In this document: piece by piece, positions 16,362 to 24,992 of the stretch
How positions within the stretch are numbered: position 1 is the stretch's first letter
Layout of the letters: every line of letters begins with the position of its first letter
DNA from: an uncultured Pelagibacteraceae bacterium
GTDB taxonomy: Bacteria; Pseudomonadota; Alphaproteobacteria; Pelagibacterales; Pelagibacteraceae
Assembly: GCA_902556855.1 (NCBI GenBank)
Contig: CACDXJ010000002.1
Location: forward strand, 1-64,000
Length of the DNA stretch: 64,000 nucleotides
Reading direction: 5' to 3'
Notes under the pieces: model-generated
The model's database searches: none
Seen by the model: the letters and a program-made list of their open reading frames with translations, nothing else
Told to the model about the DNA's origin: nothing
Program-made: the position numbers and the translations under genes

Positions 16362-17774
16362 ATGGAAAAAAAAGCAAAAATTATAGCTACTCTTGGTCCA
16401 GCGATTTTTAGCGAAAATAAGTTAAAAAAGCTTGTAGATCTTGGTGTTGATGCATTTAGAATTAATTTTAGTCATAACACAAATGGGATTAATAAAATAA
16501 TTTCAAGAATAAGAAAAGTAGAGAAAAAAAATGGAAAAAAATTATCTTTAATAGCTGATCTACAAGGTGTGAAACTTAGAATAGGCAAAGTAATAAATGA
16601 TAATCAAAAAATTGGTTTTAACCAAATATTTATATTTGATAATAAAAAGTATCCCGGTGACTCAAAAAGAGTAAATTTTCCTTATCCGAAAATTTTAAAA
16701 AAGTTAAAAAAAGGAAATAAGATTTTAATCGATGACGGAAAGTTTCTGTTCACAGTAATTGGGAAAAAAGAAAATACGGTAGTAACGAAATGTCGAAGTC
16801 AAAATTGTATTATAAAAAGTAATAAGAGTTTTCATATTCCGAACTTAGATATAGCTTTTAATAAATTAACTCAAAAAGATAAAAAAGATATAAAAACTGC
16901 AATTAAACTTGGTTGTAATTGGATAGCTTTATCTTATTTACAAAATGAGAAGTTGATTCTTGAAACAAGAAAATTAATTAAAAAAGATATGGGTATTATA
17001 TCGAAAATTGAAAATAAACACGCGCTTAAAAATATAAAAAAAATTATTCAAGCTACGGACTCAATTATGATTGCACGAGGCGATTTAGCTATTGATATTG
17101 GTCATAGTGAAGTGCCAAAAGTACAGTTAAGTTTAATAAAAAAATGTTCTCAATTTTCAAAATCTGTAATTGTTGCCACTCAAATGTTAGAAAGTATGAT
17201 TGAGAATAACACGGCAACACGAGCTGAAATAAATGATATCGCTACAGCAATTTTTCAAGGTGCGGATACTGTAATGTTATCAGCTGAAGCAGCAATAGGT
17301 AAATTTCCTACACAAGCTGTATCTACAATGACAGAAACTATACTTTCAACTGAAAAATATAAAAGAGAACATATAGAAGATTTTAAAAATTCTATTATTG
17401 CAAATAAAGATCCGGTTAAGTCAATTCTTCTATCTGTAAAAGACATGGCATACAATTCGAATGTTAAAGCTATAATAGTATTTTCTAATTCTGGAAAGTC
17501 AGCTAAGCTTGTTTCAGCTATGCGTCCTGCAGCAAAAATAGTGACGATTTCCCCTAACATAAATGTCAGTAGACAAGTTTCACTTCTTTGGGGTGTTCAA
17601 TCTATTAATAGTAGAGATGCAAATGGATGGAAAGATATGATGTCGATTTCAAAAGAAATTATAAAAAGGTTAAAATTCATTAAAAAGAATGATTTTGTAG
17701 TCATCACAGCAGGTTTGCCTTTTGGTAAAGCTGGCATGACTAATATGGTTAGGCTTTATAAAGTGGGTTCTTAA
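16362..17774 (+). CDS. pyk: Pyruvate kinase
   Basis: A 470-residue enzyme making pyruvate and ATP from phosphoenolpyruvate. KIIATLGPAI (residues 6-15) is the N-terminal start, FRINFSHN holds the active-site Arg/Asn/Ser, and IISKIENKHALKNI contains the catalytic lysine. MIARGDLAIDIG is the metal-binding Glu/Asp loop region, and VATQMLESMIENNTATRAEI matches the family pattern. The C-terminal allosteric domain is complete. It has a divergent promoter region with pfkA, and its stop overlaps the next small gene as TAATG. Confidence 0.94.
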   Translation: MEKKAKIIATLGPAIFSENKLKKLVDLGVDAFRINFSHNTNGINKIISRIRKVEKKNGKKLSLIADLQGVKLRIGKVINDNQKIGFNQIFIFDNKKYPGDSKRVNFPYPKILKKLKKGNKILIDDGKFLFTVIGKKENTVVTKCRSQNCIIKSNKSFHIPNLDIAFNKLTQKDKKDIKTAIKLGCNWIALSYLQNEKLILETRKLIKKDMGIISKIENKHALKNIKKIIQATDSIMIARGDLAIDIGHSEVPKVQLSLIKKCSQFSKSVIVATQMLESMIENNTATRAEINDIATAIFQGADTVMLSAEAAIGKFPTQAVSTMTETILSTEKYKREHIEDFKNSIIANKDPVKSILLSVKDMAYNSNVKAIIVFSNSGKSAKLVSAMRPAAKIVTISPNINVSRQVSLLWGVQSINSRDANGWKDMMSISKEIIKRLKFIKKNDFVVITAGLPFGKAGMTNMVRLYKVGS

Positions 17775-17947
17775 TGGAAGATAATTATAGTATCGATGAA
17801 ATTTTATCAGCTGTTAATGATCTTCAAAATTTAAATAAAGATAAAAATCAAAAAATTTCAAAAGAACCATCGATTAAATCTGATGACTCAAATATTCCTA
17901 AAAATACACTTAGATTAATTGAAGAAGCTGAGAAATCTAAAAATTAA
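17774..17947 (+). CDS. 57-residue hydrophilic protein coupled to pyk (unknown)
   Basis: The ATG at 17774 shares its A with the pyk stop (TAATG), and the frame runs to TAA at 17945-17947, overlapping the convergent gap gene by 4 nt. The product begins MEDNYSIDEILSAVNDLQNL and ends with a charged helix (LRLIEEAEKSKN); the middle is Lys/Ser-rich and probably disordered. The S-x-x-EIL start slightly resembles the short N-terminal motif of PopZ/DUF2497 proteins, but the match is too short to rely on. The tight coupling and absence of any other frame make it likely to be real. Confidence 0.55.
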   Translation: MEDNYSIDEILSAVNDLQNLNKDKNQKISKEPSIKSDDSNIPKNTLRLIEEAEKSKN

Positions 17948-18948
17948 AATAAGCCAGATATTTGAATAGCTGTATCGCACATTCTATTAGAAAATCCCCA
18001 TTCGTTATCATACCAAGAAAGAACTCTGCTAAATTTTCCTTTTATAACTTGAGTCTGTGTTAAATCAAAAATCGAACTATGGGGGTTATGATTAAAATCT
18101 TTTGAAACTAATGGAGCTGAATTAGTTGCTAATATTCCTTTTAAAGGTCCATTAGCTGCTTTACTCATAGCATCATTTATATCTTCAGATGTAACTTCTT
18201 TATTAGGTACGAACGTAAGATCAATTAAAGAAACATTTGGTGTTGGTACTCTTATAGCAGTACCATCAAGTTTTCCCTTTAAACTTGGTAATACTAAGCT
18301 CATAGCTTTAGCTGCACCAGTTGAAGTTGGTATCATAGCATCGCCCGATGCTCTGGCTCTTCTTAAGTCTTTATGAAGTGTGTCTAAAAGTTTTTGATCT
18401 CCTGTGTAACTATGAATAGTGGTCATATACCCATATTCAATACCAAAAGAGTTTTCTAAAACCATGGCAACTGGTGCTAAACAGTTTGTAGTACAAGAGC
18501 CATTAGAAATTATATTATGTTCTTTTTTCAAATCTTTACTGTTTACTCCTTGAACAACAGTAAAATCTACTTCCTTTGCTGGGGCAGAAATTATTACTTT
18601 TTTAGCGCCAGCCTCTATGTGTTTACCAGCTGATTTTTTATCTAAAAAGAAACCTGTGCATTCTAAAACAACATCAGCTCCAATTTTACCCCAAGGTAAT
18701 TTAGACGGATCTCTTTCAGCAAAAACTTTGATATTTTGATCTCCTATTTGAAATCCCTCTTTAGTTGTCTTTATATCATGATTTAATGTACCATGTGTGC
18801 TATCAAATTTTATTAGATGAGCGTTAGCTTCTATAGAACCAAGATCATTAATTCCTACTACTTGAATTTTGCCTTCATAGTTTTCTAGTAAAGCCCTTAA
18901 GATAAGGCGCCCTATTCTACCAAAACCATTAATTCCCACTTTGACCAT
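17944..18948 (-). CDS. gap: Glyceraldehyde-3-phosphate dehydrogenase, type I
   Basis: A 334-residue enzyme of central glycolysis/gluconeogenesis. The NAD-binding start is VGINGFGRIGRL (residues 3-14), with an aspartate in GINDLGS at the end of the second strand that suggests NAD rather than NADP. The catalytic cysteine is in SNGSCTTNCLAP (about residue 150), the histidine in TTIHSYTGDQ, and the C-terminal WYDNEWGFSNRM block is present. It lies 3 nt after the DUF2160 gene at the end of the glycerol cluster. Confidence 0.95.
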   Translation of the reverse strand: MVKVGINGFGRIGRLILRALLENYEGKIQVVGINDLGSIEANAHLIKFDSTHGTLNHDIKTTKEGFQIGDQNIKVFAERDPSKLPWGKIGADVVLECTGFFLDKKSAGKHIEAGAKKVIISAPAKEVDFTVVQGVNSKDLKKEHNIISNGSCTTNCLAPVAMVLENSFGIEYGYMTTIHSYTGDQKLLDTLHKDLRRARASGDAMIPTSTGAAKAMSLVLPSLKGKLDGTAIRVPTPNVSLIDLTFVPNKEVTSEDINDAMSKAANGPLKGILATNSAPLVSKDFNHNPHSSIFDLTQTQVIKGKFSRVLSWYDNEWGFSNRMCDTAIQISGLF

Positions 18949-18951
18949 TTG

Positions 18952-19305
18952 TTATACGTATTTAAATACAACAATAAAATAAGCAACACAAATAATTGAT
19001 GCTATCCACAAGAGACTGCCAACTAGACCTAACCATGCTAAATGAATAAACGCACTGCCTAACAAAGATACAAACAGTCTATCACCTCTAGTTGTATCTA
19101 AACCTAAAATACCTTTTCTTGGAGAACCTCCAGGTACTTTTTTTTCCCAAATAAGCATTACAATTATACATAAAGCTATAAAAATGAAAAAAGCAGCCGT
19201 TTGCCAAGTCCAAGCCATCCATGAAAATAAATCAAAATCAAAAAAACCTTTTTCTTTTGCTTTACCAACGTCACCCCATGTGGCTGCATATAATTTTGTA
19301 AACAT
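18952..19305 (-). CDS. DUF2160 small membrane protein of the glycerol transporter operon
   Basis: A 117-residue integral membrane protein with about three hydrophobic spans (FFIFIALCIIVMLIW, a central SAFIHLAWLGLVGSLLW, and IASIICVAYFIVVF). GGSPRKGILGLDTTRGDRLF between spans one and two is the conserved DUF2160 block, here cited in shorter form as RKGILGLDTTRGDR. Proteins of this family sit next to the glycerol ABC transporter GlpSTPQV, which matches this context, with the start abutting glpQ. Its biochemical role is not established; an accessory role in the transporter is inferred from location. Confidence 0.8.
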   Translation of the reverse strand: MFTKLYAATWGDVGKAKEKGFFDFDLFSWMAWTWQTAAFFIFIALCIIVMLIWEKKVPGGSPRKGILGLDTTRGDRLFVSLLGSAFIHLAWLGLVGSLLWIASIICVAYFIVVFKYV

Positions 19306-20105
19306 TAAACCCTCCCCATCGCAAATCCTTTAGCAATATAATTTTTAACAAAGTAAATTACAATTGCTCCTGGAATTATTGTTAAAGTTCCCGCTGCTGC
19401 TAATAAACCAAGTTCATACCCAGATGTGCTAGCCGTTCTTGTCATGGTAGCTGCTATTGGTTTTGCAGCTGTTGCTGTTAGTGTTTTAGCTAATAAAAGC
19501 TCAACCCATGAGAACATAAAGCAGAAAAACATAGTTATACCTATTCCAGCTGCAATGGTTGGAACAAATATTTTAAAGAAAAACCTACCAAAAGAGTACC
19601 CATCTACATAAGCTGTTTCATCTAGTTCTTTAGGAACAGCAGACATAAATCCTTCTAATATCCAAACCGCTAGTGGAATATTAAACAAACAGTGAGACAA
19701 AGCTACGGCTATATGAGTATCAAACAAGTTTACTGATGAGTAAAACTGGAAAAAAGGTAATGCAAATACTGCTGGTGGAGCCATTCTGTTAGTTAACAGC
19801 CAAAAGAATAAATGTTTGTCACCTAAAAATTTATATCTAGAAAATGCATACGCTGCCGGTAAAGCAGCTGCAACTGAAATAACTGTATTAAATACTGTAT
19901 ATGTTATTGAATTTACATAACCCATATACCAAGTACTGTCCGTAAATATTTTTACATAATTTTCCAATGTAAATTTTTGTGGCCATAAAGAATATGTATT
20001 TATAATTTCAGTAGTTGTTTTAAATGACATATTTATTAACCAATAGATCGGTAACATTAAAAAAATTATATATAGTGTGGGTACTAACCATTTATATTTT
20101 TTCAT
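19305..20105 (-). CDS. glpQ: Glycerol ABC transporter, permease GlpQ
   Basis: A 266-residue permease of the carbohydrate type (MalG-like), with about six membrane helices. The EAA loop reads ELDETAYVDGYSFGRFFFKIFVP, which docks on the ATPase pair. It overlaps glpP by 4 nt and is followed immediately by the DUF2160 gene. The assignment to the glycerol system, rather than to another sugar, rests on glpK and gpsA in the same run and on the DUF2160 partner. Confidence 0.87.
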   Translation of the reverse strand: MKKYKWLVPTLYIIFLMLPIYWLINMSFKTTTEIINTYSLWPQKFTLENYVKIFTDSTWYMGYVNSITYTVFNTVISVAAALPAAYAFSRYKFLGDKHLFFWLLTNRMAPPAVFALPFFQFYSSVNLFDTHIAVALSHCLFNIPLAVWILEGFMSAVPKELDETAYVDGYSFGRFFFKIFVPTIAAGIGITMFFCFMFSWVELLLAKTLTATAAKPIAATMTRTASTSGYELGLLAAAGTLTIIPGAIVIYFVKNYIAKGFAMGRV

Positions 20106-20968
20106 GACTTCGCCTCATTTTTCATCATTAAATTGTAAAATATCCAACAAACTAAAAGTACGATAAAGAAATAGATTAATGACATCGCAGCTGCTGGTCC
20201 TAAATCAAATTGACCCAAAGCCATTTTAACTAAGTCAATAGATAAAAATGCTGTAGTATTTCCTGGCCCACCTCCAGTAAGTACAAATGGTTCAGTGTAA
20301 ATCATAAAGCTATCCATAAATCTTAATAAAATCGCTAAAGTTAAAACCTTTTTCATTTTTGGTAATTCAATATATCTGAAAGTTGCCCACCTACTTGCAC
20401 CATCAATTTCTGCAGCTTGATAGTATGCTGGCTGAATTGAATTTAGTCCTGCATAAGATAAAAGAACAACCAAAGAAGTCCAATGCCAAACATCCATTAG
20501 AATAGTAGTAAACCAGGCATCGCCAGGTTGTTGAGTAAAATTATAATCAAAACCCACTGAGTTTAATGTATGACCAAGAAAACCAATATCTGGAAGTGCA
20601 AAAATATTCCACATGGCGCCAACAACATTCCAAGGTATAAGAAGTGGCATAGACATTAAAATTAAACAAACTGGTACTCCCCAACCTTTTTTTGGCATCG
20701 TCAAAGCAATTGCAATACCTAAAGGTATTTGAATAAGAAGTATAATAAAAGTAAAAGCAAATTGTCTCCCTAATGAAGCATGAAATCTTTCAGATAACAG
20801 AATTTGTTTAAACCATCTTGTGCCCTCCCAAGCAAAAACGTTATTTCCAAAAGTTTCTTGAAATGAATAATTGACTACTGTCATTAAAGGAATAGCTGCA
20901 TTGAATGCAACAAGAACAAATACGGGAATTACAAAATACCAAGCTTTTTGATTAATAGTTTTATTCAT
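20102..20968 (-). CDS. glpP: Glycerol ABC transporter, permease GlpP
   Basis: A 288-residue permease of the MalF-like carbohydrate type, with about six membrane helices and a periplasmic region between helices one and two. The EAA loop is QAAEIDGASRWATFRYIELPKM. TEPFVLTGGGPGNTT is the usual block near the last helices. It should form the membrane heterodimer with GlpQ. The start shares one base with the glpT stop, indicating translational coupling. Confidence 0.87.
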   Translation of the reverse strand: MNKTINQKAWYFVIPVFVLVAFNAAIPLMTVVNYSFQETFGNNVFAWEGTRWFKQILLSERFHASLGRQFAFTFIILLIQIPLGIAIALTMPKKGWGVPVCLILMSMPLLIPWNVVGAMWNIFALPDIGFLGHTLNSVGFDYNFTQQPGDAWFTTILMDVWHWTSLVVLLSYAGLNSIQPAYYQAAEIDGASRWATFRYIELPKMKKVLTLAILLRFMDSFMIYTEPFVLTGGGPGNTTAFLSIDLVKMALGQFDLGPAAAMSLIYFFIVLLVCWIFYNLMMKNEAKS

Positions 20969-22032
20969 TATTCTATAATCCAGTTATCTCCATAAATGTA
21001 AGTATATTTTTGATTGAAAGTTATATGAGCGCTTCCACTTGGAATTTGAGTAGAAGCGTTGGATAATATTTTGATATTACCCCCATTACATTCTGTATCA
21101 ACAATTTTATGTCTTCCAGTATTACTTACTCTTTTAATTTTAACTGGAATCCCATCTTTTGAAAAATTTATAAATTCAGGTCTAATACCTATTTGAGTTT
21201 TACTAAAATTTGTTTTTTTTATAGCTTTATGACTTTGTATTTTTTGACCACTAAAATTTATTTCGCCATTTTTAATTTCACATGGAAGTATATTCATTCC
21301 AGGTGATCCGATAAAATGTCCAACGAAAGTATGTTTGGGCTTCTCAAATAATTCAACGGGTGTTCCAGTTTGAACGATTTGACCCTCATGCATAACTACA
21401 ACTTGATCTGCAAAAGTTAAAGCCTCTGTTTGATCATGTGTAACATAAATCATAGTGCGATTAATTTTTTGATGTAGTTCTTTTAGTTTTGATCTTAAAA
21501 CCCACTTTAAATGTGGGTCTATAACAGTTAATGGTTCATCAAACATAATTACATTTACGTCTGATCTAACAAGTCCTCTACCTAATGAGATTTTTTGTTT
21601 TCCATCAGCTGTTAAACCTGATGCTCTGTTATTCAATGTAGATGTCAATTCAAGCATTTCAGCAATTTCTTTAACTTTCGATGCAACTTCTGTGTCTGAA
21701 AGACCTCTATTTTTTAATGGGAAAGCTAAATTATCATATACTGACATAGTGTCGTAAATAACTGGAAACTGAAATATTTGAGCAATGTCTCTTTCAACGG
21801 GATTAAGTGATGTCGTATCTTTATCATCAAATAAAACAATGCCCTTTGTTGGTTTTAATAAGCCTGAAATAATATTTAATAAAGTTGTCTTTCCACAACC
21901 AGATGGGCCTAATAATGCATAAGCACCGCCATCTTTCCAATCAATATTTATATCTCTTAAAACCCAATCAGAATCGTTGTTCTGTTTTTCTAAATAACTA
22001 TGACTTAGATCTTTTAAAGTAATTTTAGCCAT
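20968..22032 (-). CDS. glpT: Glycerol ABC transporter, ATP-binding protein GlpT
   Basis: A 354-residue ATPase. Walker A is GPSGCGKTT near residue 41, Walker B is VIMFDEPLTVID, the switch histidine is in YVTHDQTEA, and a C-terminal TOBE-like domain contains TQIGIRPEFINF. The ABC signature is degenerate (LTADGKQK instead of LSGGQQQR), so GlpS may carry the better catalytic site of the pair. It overlaps glpS by 8 nt. The name refers to the rhizobial GlpT ATPase, not the G3P antiporter. Confidence 0.85.
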   Translation of the reverse strand: MAKITLKDLSHSYLEKQNNDSDWVLRDINIDWKDGGAYALLGPSGCGKTTLLNIISGLLKPTKGIVLFDDKDTTSLNPVERDIAQIFQFPVIYDTMSVYDNLAFPLKNRGLSDTEVASKVKEIAEMLELTSTLNNRASGLTADGKQKISLGRGLVRSDVNVIMFDEPLTVIDPHLKWVLRSKLKELHQKINRTMIYVTHDQTEALTFADQVVVMHEGQIVQTGTPVELFEKPKHTFVGHFIGSPGMNILPCEIKNGEINFSGQKIQSHKAIKKTNFSKTQIGIRPEFINFSKDGIPVKIKRVSNTGRHKIVDTECNGGNIKILSNASTQIPSGSAHITFNQKYTYIYGDNWIIE

Positions 22033-23089
22033 TGTTTACCAATCTGTTATTTTGATCAAAATATAAAAACTCATCTGTGTTCATGTATAATTTAGTATCT
22101 TCTCCAACATTTTTTTGTTGAGTTCCATTAGATAATGAAACCCAGTTTAAATTTCCATTAGTAAAGTGTATTAAACTTTCTGATCCACTAAGCTCAGAAA
22201 TTTGAACTTTACCATTAATTTCAACTGAATTATTTCCCTCTTTATAGGTAGTAATATTATGAGGTCTTATTCCTATTTTATAAGTACCATCTTTAATTTT
22301 TACAGATGATTTCCATTGAACATTATTATCTGTGAATTTACAATTTTCTCCGCTTTTTATTATCTCAGCTATATTCATTGGTGGATCACTAAAAACTTTT
22401 GCTGAAATTAAATTTTCAGGCTTGTTATAAACCTCTAGAGTTTTTCCATATTGAATAACTTTACCTTCTAATAATGTTGCTGTATTTCCACCTATCATTA
22501 ATGCGTCAGAAGGTTCTGTTGTTGCATAAACAACGATACAATCTCTATCTTCAAATAATTTTGGCAGTTCCTCTCTTAATTCTTCTCTTAGTTTAAAATC
22601 TAAATTTGCCAAAGGTTCGTCTAATAAAATTAAGTCTGAATCCTTAACTAAAGCTCTTGCAAGAGCTGTCCTTTGTTGTTGCCCACCAGATAATTCATCA
22701 GGTTTTTTATTTAACATCTCTGATAATTTTAAAAGTTCAGCTACTTTTCCTACTCTTTGTTTAATCTCATCATTTTTAACTCCCGTTATTATTAGCGGAG
22801 AAGCAATATTTTCATAAACTGTATAATTTGGATAATTTATAAATTGCTGATAAACCATAGAACAATTTCTTTTTTGTACTTTCATGCCTGTAACATTTTT
22901 TCCATCAAACCATATCTCACCTGAGGTTGGTTTATCTAACCCTGCCATTATTTGCATTAATGTTGTCTTGCCAGCTAGTGTGGAACCGAGCAGTACATTT
23001 ATGGTATTTTTTTCTAATTTAAGACTTGTAGGATGAATATGAGTATCTATTCCAACTTTTTTTTCTATATTTTTTAGTTCTAGACTCAT
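22025..23089 (-). CDS. glpS: Glycerol ABC transporter, ATP-binding protein GlpS
   Basis: A 354-residue ATPase, paralogue and likely partner of GlpT. Walker A is GSTLAGKTT near residue 36 (unusual inner residues but a valid GxxxxGK[ST]), the signature is an intact LSGGQQQR, and Walker B is LILLDEPLANLD. The switch histidine seems replaced in VVYATTEPSD, where other ATPases have THD, so the two ATP sites should be unequal. The TOBE domain includes YKIGIRPHNI. It follows glpV across a 68-nt gap with a strong hairpin. Confidence 0.85.
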   Translation of the reverse strand: MSLELKNIEKKVGIDTHIHPTSLKLEKNTINVLLGSTLAGKTTLMQIMAGLDKPTSGEIWFDGKNVTGMKVQKRNCSMVYQQFINYPNYTVYENIASPLIITGVKNDEIKQRVGKVAELLKLSEMLNKKPDELSGGQQQRTALARALVKDSDLILLDEPLANLDFKLREELREELPKLFEDRDCIVVYATTEPSDALMIGGNTATLLEGKVIQYGKTLEVYNKPENLISAKVFSDPPMNIAEIIKSGENCKFTDNNVQWKSSVKIKDGTYKIGIRPHNITTYKEGNNSVEINGKVQISELSGSESLIHFTNGNLNWVSLSNGTQQKNVGEDTKLYMNTDEFLYFDQNNRLVNNG

Positions 23090-23108
23090 AATTTAAAATT
23101 TAGTTTTA

Positions 23109-23140
23109 AAAAAAGGGGGCAGCTAGTGCCCCCTTTTCAA
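23109..23140 (-). terminator. Intrinsic terminator/attenuator between glpV and glpS
   Basis: On the minus strand AAAAGGGGGC (23137-23128) pairs perfectly with GCCCCCTTTT (23120-23111) around a 7-nt loop, followed by three further Ts. It begins about 20 nt after the glpV stop, ahead of glpSTPQ. Position and form match the aapJ-aapQ hairpin, so it likely raises binding-protein output over permease and ATPase. Confidence 0.9.
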
Positions 23141-23157
23141 TTTAGATTAACCTCTTA

Positions 23158-24888
23158 CTATTTCCAAGCTTTCGCGTATGGAACAGTTTTTCCCTGAGGT
23201 TTCTCATCACGTTTAGCTTTCGGTGAACCTTTCTTATTTAACCAATAAGAAGCTTCTCTTGGTTTATTAAGTCTTGGTCCACATCCACCGTATGCGTTAC
23301 TACCTTTGTCGGCAGCTTCCATACGAGACATAACTAAATCCATCTCTTCTGCAAGACGATCCATAGCTTGTTGTGGAGTAAACGCACCTGAGTTTACATC
23401 TCCAATTTGTTGCCACCAGATTTGTGCAAGTTTCGGATAATCCGGAACATTTACACCTGTTGGTGACCAAATATTTCTGTTGTTTGATCTGTAGAACTCA
23501 ACAAGTCCACCTAAATCACCTGCTCTGTCAGTAAATGATTTATGATCGATTGAACTATCTCTTATAATAGTTAAACCAACGTGACTTTTCTTAAGGTCTA
23601 CTGTTTTTGATACAACGAATTGAGCGTACAACCATGCAGCTTTTCTATTTTTAACTGGTGTAGACTTGAATAAAGTCCATGATCCAGCATCTTGATATCC
23701 AAGCTTCATGCCTTCCTCCCAATAAGGTCCTTTTGGTGATGGACCCATTCTCCATAACGGCTTACCGTTAGCATCAACAACTTTGTTGTTAGGATTTTTT
23801 CCTACTAAAGAAGCTGTAAATGCTGTGTACCAGAATATTTGCTGAGCAACGTTTCCAGAAGATAGTGACGGTAAAGACTGATAGAAGTCCATAGCCGCAG
23901 CACCTGGAGGAGCGTAATTTCTTAACCACTCATCCCATTTTCTGATTGCGTATACAGCAGCAGGACCATTTGCAGCTCCACCTCTTGTTACTGAAGCTCC
24001 AACAGGGTTACAAGAACCTTTTTCCATTCTAATTCCCCACTCGTCAACTGGTATTCCATTAGGTTTTCCTACATCACCTGCTCCAGCCATTGATAACCAC
24101 GCGTCAGTCATTCTCCAACCTAAGTCAGGAGCTCTCTTACCGTAGTCCATGTGACCATAAATTCTAACACCATCAATATTTTTCACATCTTCAGAGAAAT
24201 ATTTAGCGATGTCTTCATAAGCAGACCAATTTAGAGGTACGCCTAAATCGTAGCCGTATTTCTTTTTAAACCCTTTTTTAATTTCAGGTCTGTCAAACCA
24301 ATCTTTTCTAAACCAATATAGGTTAGCAAATTGTTGGTCAGGCAGTTGGTATAAGTCGCCATCTGGACCTGTAGTAAACTGTTTACCAATGAAATCATTT
24401 AAGTCTAAAGTTGGTAAAGTAACGTCTTTACCCTCCCCAGCCATCCATTTCGTTAAATTAACAGCTTGTTGCATTCTAGCGTGAGTACCAATCAAATCTG
24501 AGTCATTGATATAAGCGTCATAAATACTTACGTTAGTTTGCATTTGTGTTTGAACAGCCATTACTACGTCACCTTCACCAAGTAACTGGTGATTAACTTT
24601 AATCCCAGTGATCTCTTCAAAAGCTTTTGTTAAAACTTTTGACTCATACTCGTGCGTTGGAATAGTTTCAGACAATACTTTAATAGACATTCCTTTGAAT
24701 GGCTTTGCAGCATTGTGGAACCACTCTAGTTCTTTCTCTCTTTCTTTTGCAGATAAAGTTGAAAGACTAAATTCTCCATTAGACCATTTCTTGATTGCAG
24801 CCATATGACCGTCTGCAAACGCATTAGAAATAGTTACGATTGAAAATGATACAGCAACAGCTAAGAAAGTTTTTAATGTTTTAAACAT
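23158..24888 (-). CDS. glpV: Glycerol ABC transporter, substrate-binding protein GlpV
   Basis: A 576-residue periplasmic binding protein, much longer than usual sugar-binding proteins but normal for GlpV. A signal peptide covers residues 1-25 (ending AFADG). The solute-binding family 1 body includes FKGMSIKVLSETIPTHEYES and TGIKVNHQLLGEGDVV; later YGHMDYGKRAPDLGW and MRMTDAWLSMAGAGD-like stretches fit the GlpV type. It opens the transporter part of the cluster, 104 nt after glpK, and is followed by a hairpin. The glycerol specificity is inferred from context. Confidence 0.86.
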   Translation of the reverse strand: MFKTLKTFLAVAVSFSIVTISNAFADGHMAAIKKWSNGEFSLSTLSAKEREKELEWFHNAAKPFKGMSIKVLSETIPTHEYESKVLTKAFEEITGIKVNHQLLGEGDVVMAVQTQMQTNVSIYDAYINDSDLIGTHARMQQAVNLTKWMAGEGKDVTLPTLDLNDFIGKQFTTGPDGDLYQLPDQQFANLYWFRKDWFDRPEIKKGFKKKYGYDLGVPLNWSAYEDIAKYFSEDVKNIDGVRIYGHMDYGKRAPDLGWRMTDAWLSMAGAGDVGKPNGIPVDEWGIRMEKGSCNPVGASVTRGGAANGPAAVYAIRKWDEWLRNYAPPGAAAMDFYQSLPSLSSGNVAQQIFWYTAFTASLVGKNPNNKVVDANGKPLWRMGPSPKGPYWEEGMKLGYQDAGSWTLFKSTPVKNRKAAWLYAQFVVSKTVDLKKSHVGLTIIRDSSIDHKSFTDRAGDLGGLVEFYRSNNRNIWSPTGVNVPDYPKLAQIWWQQIGDVNSGAFTPQQAMDRLAEEMDLVMSRMEAADKGSNAYGGCGPRLNKPREASYWLNKKGSPKAKRDEKPQGKTVPYAKAWK

Positions 24889-24947
24889 TTTATTATTTCC
24901 CCCATTGTTGTTTTTAAGATGTTATTATTGAACCAAAAATAAACTAA

Positions 24948-24957
24948 ACTGTACAGT
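24948..24957. promoter_or_regulatory. 10-bp palindrome in the glpK-glpV gap
   Basis: ACTGTACAGT is a perfect palindrome, more G+C-rich than its surroundings, 60-69 nt upstream of the glpV ATG in the only sizeable gap of the gpsA-glpK-glpV run. It could be an operator for an internal glpV promoter. One short palindrome is weak evidence. Confidence 0.25.
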
Positions 24958-24992
24958 GGTTAATTAATTTAAATTTACAACTTGTGAGTGTG

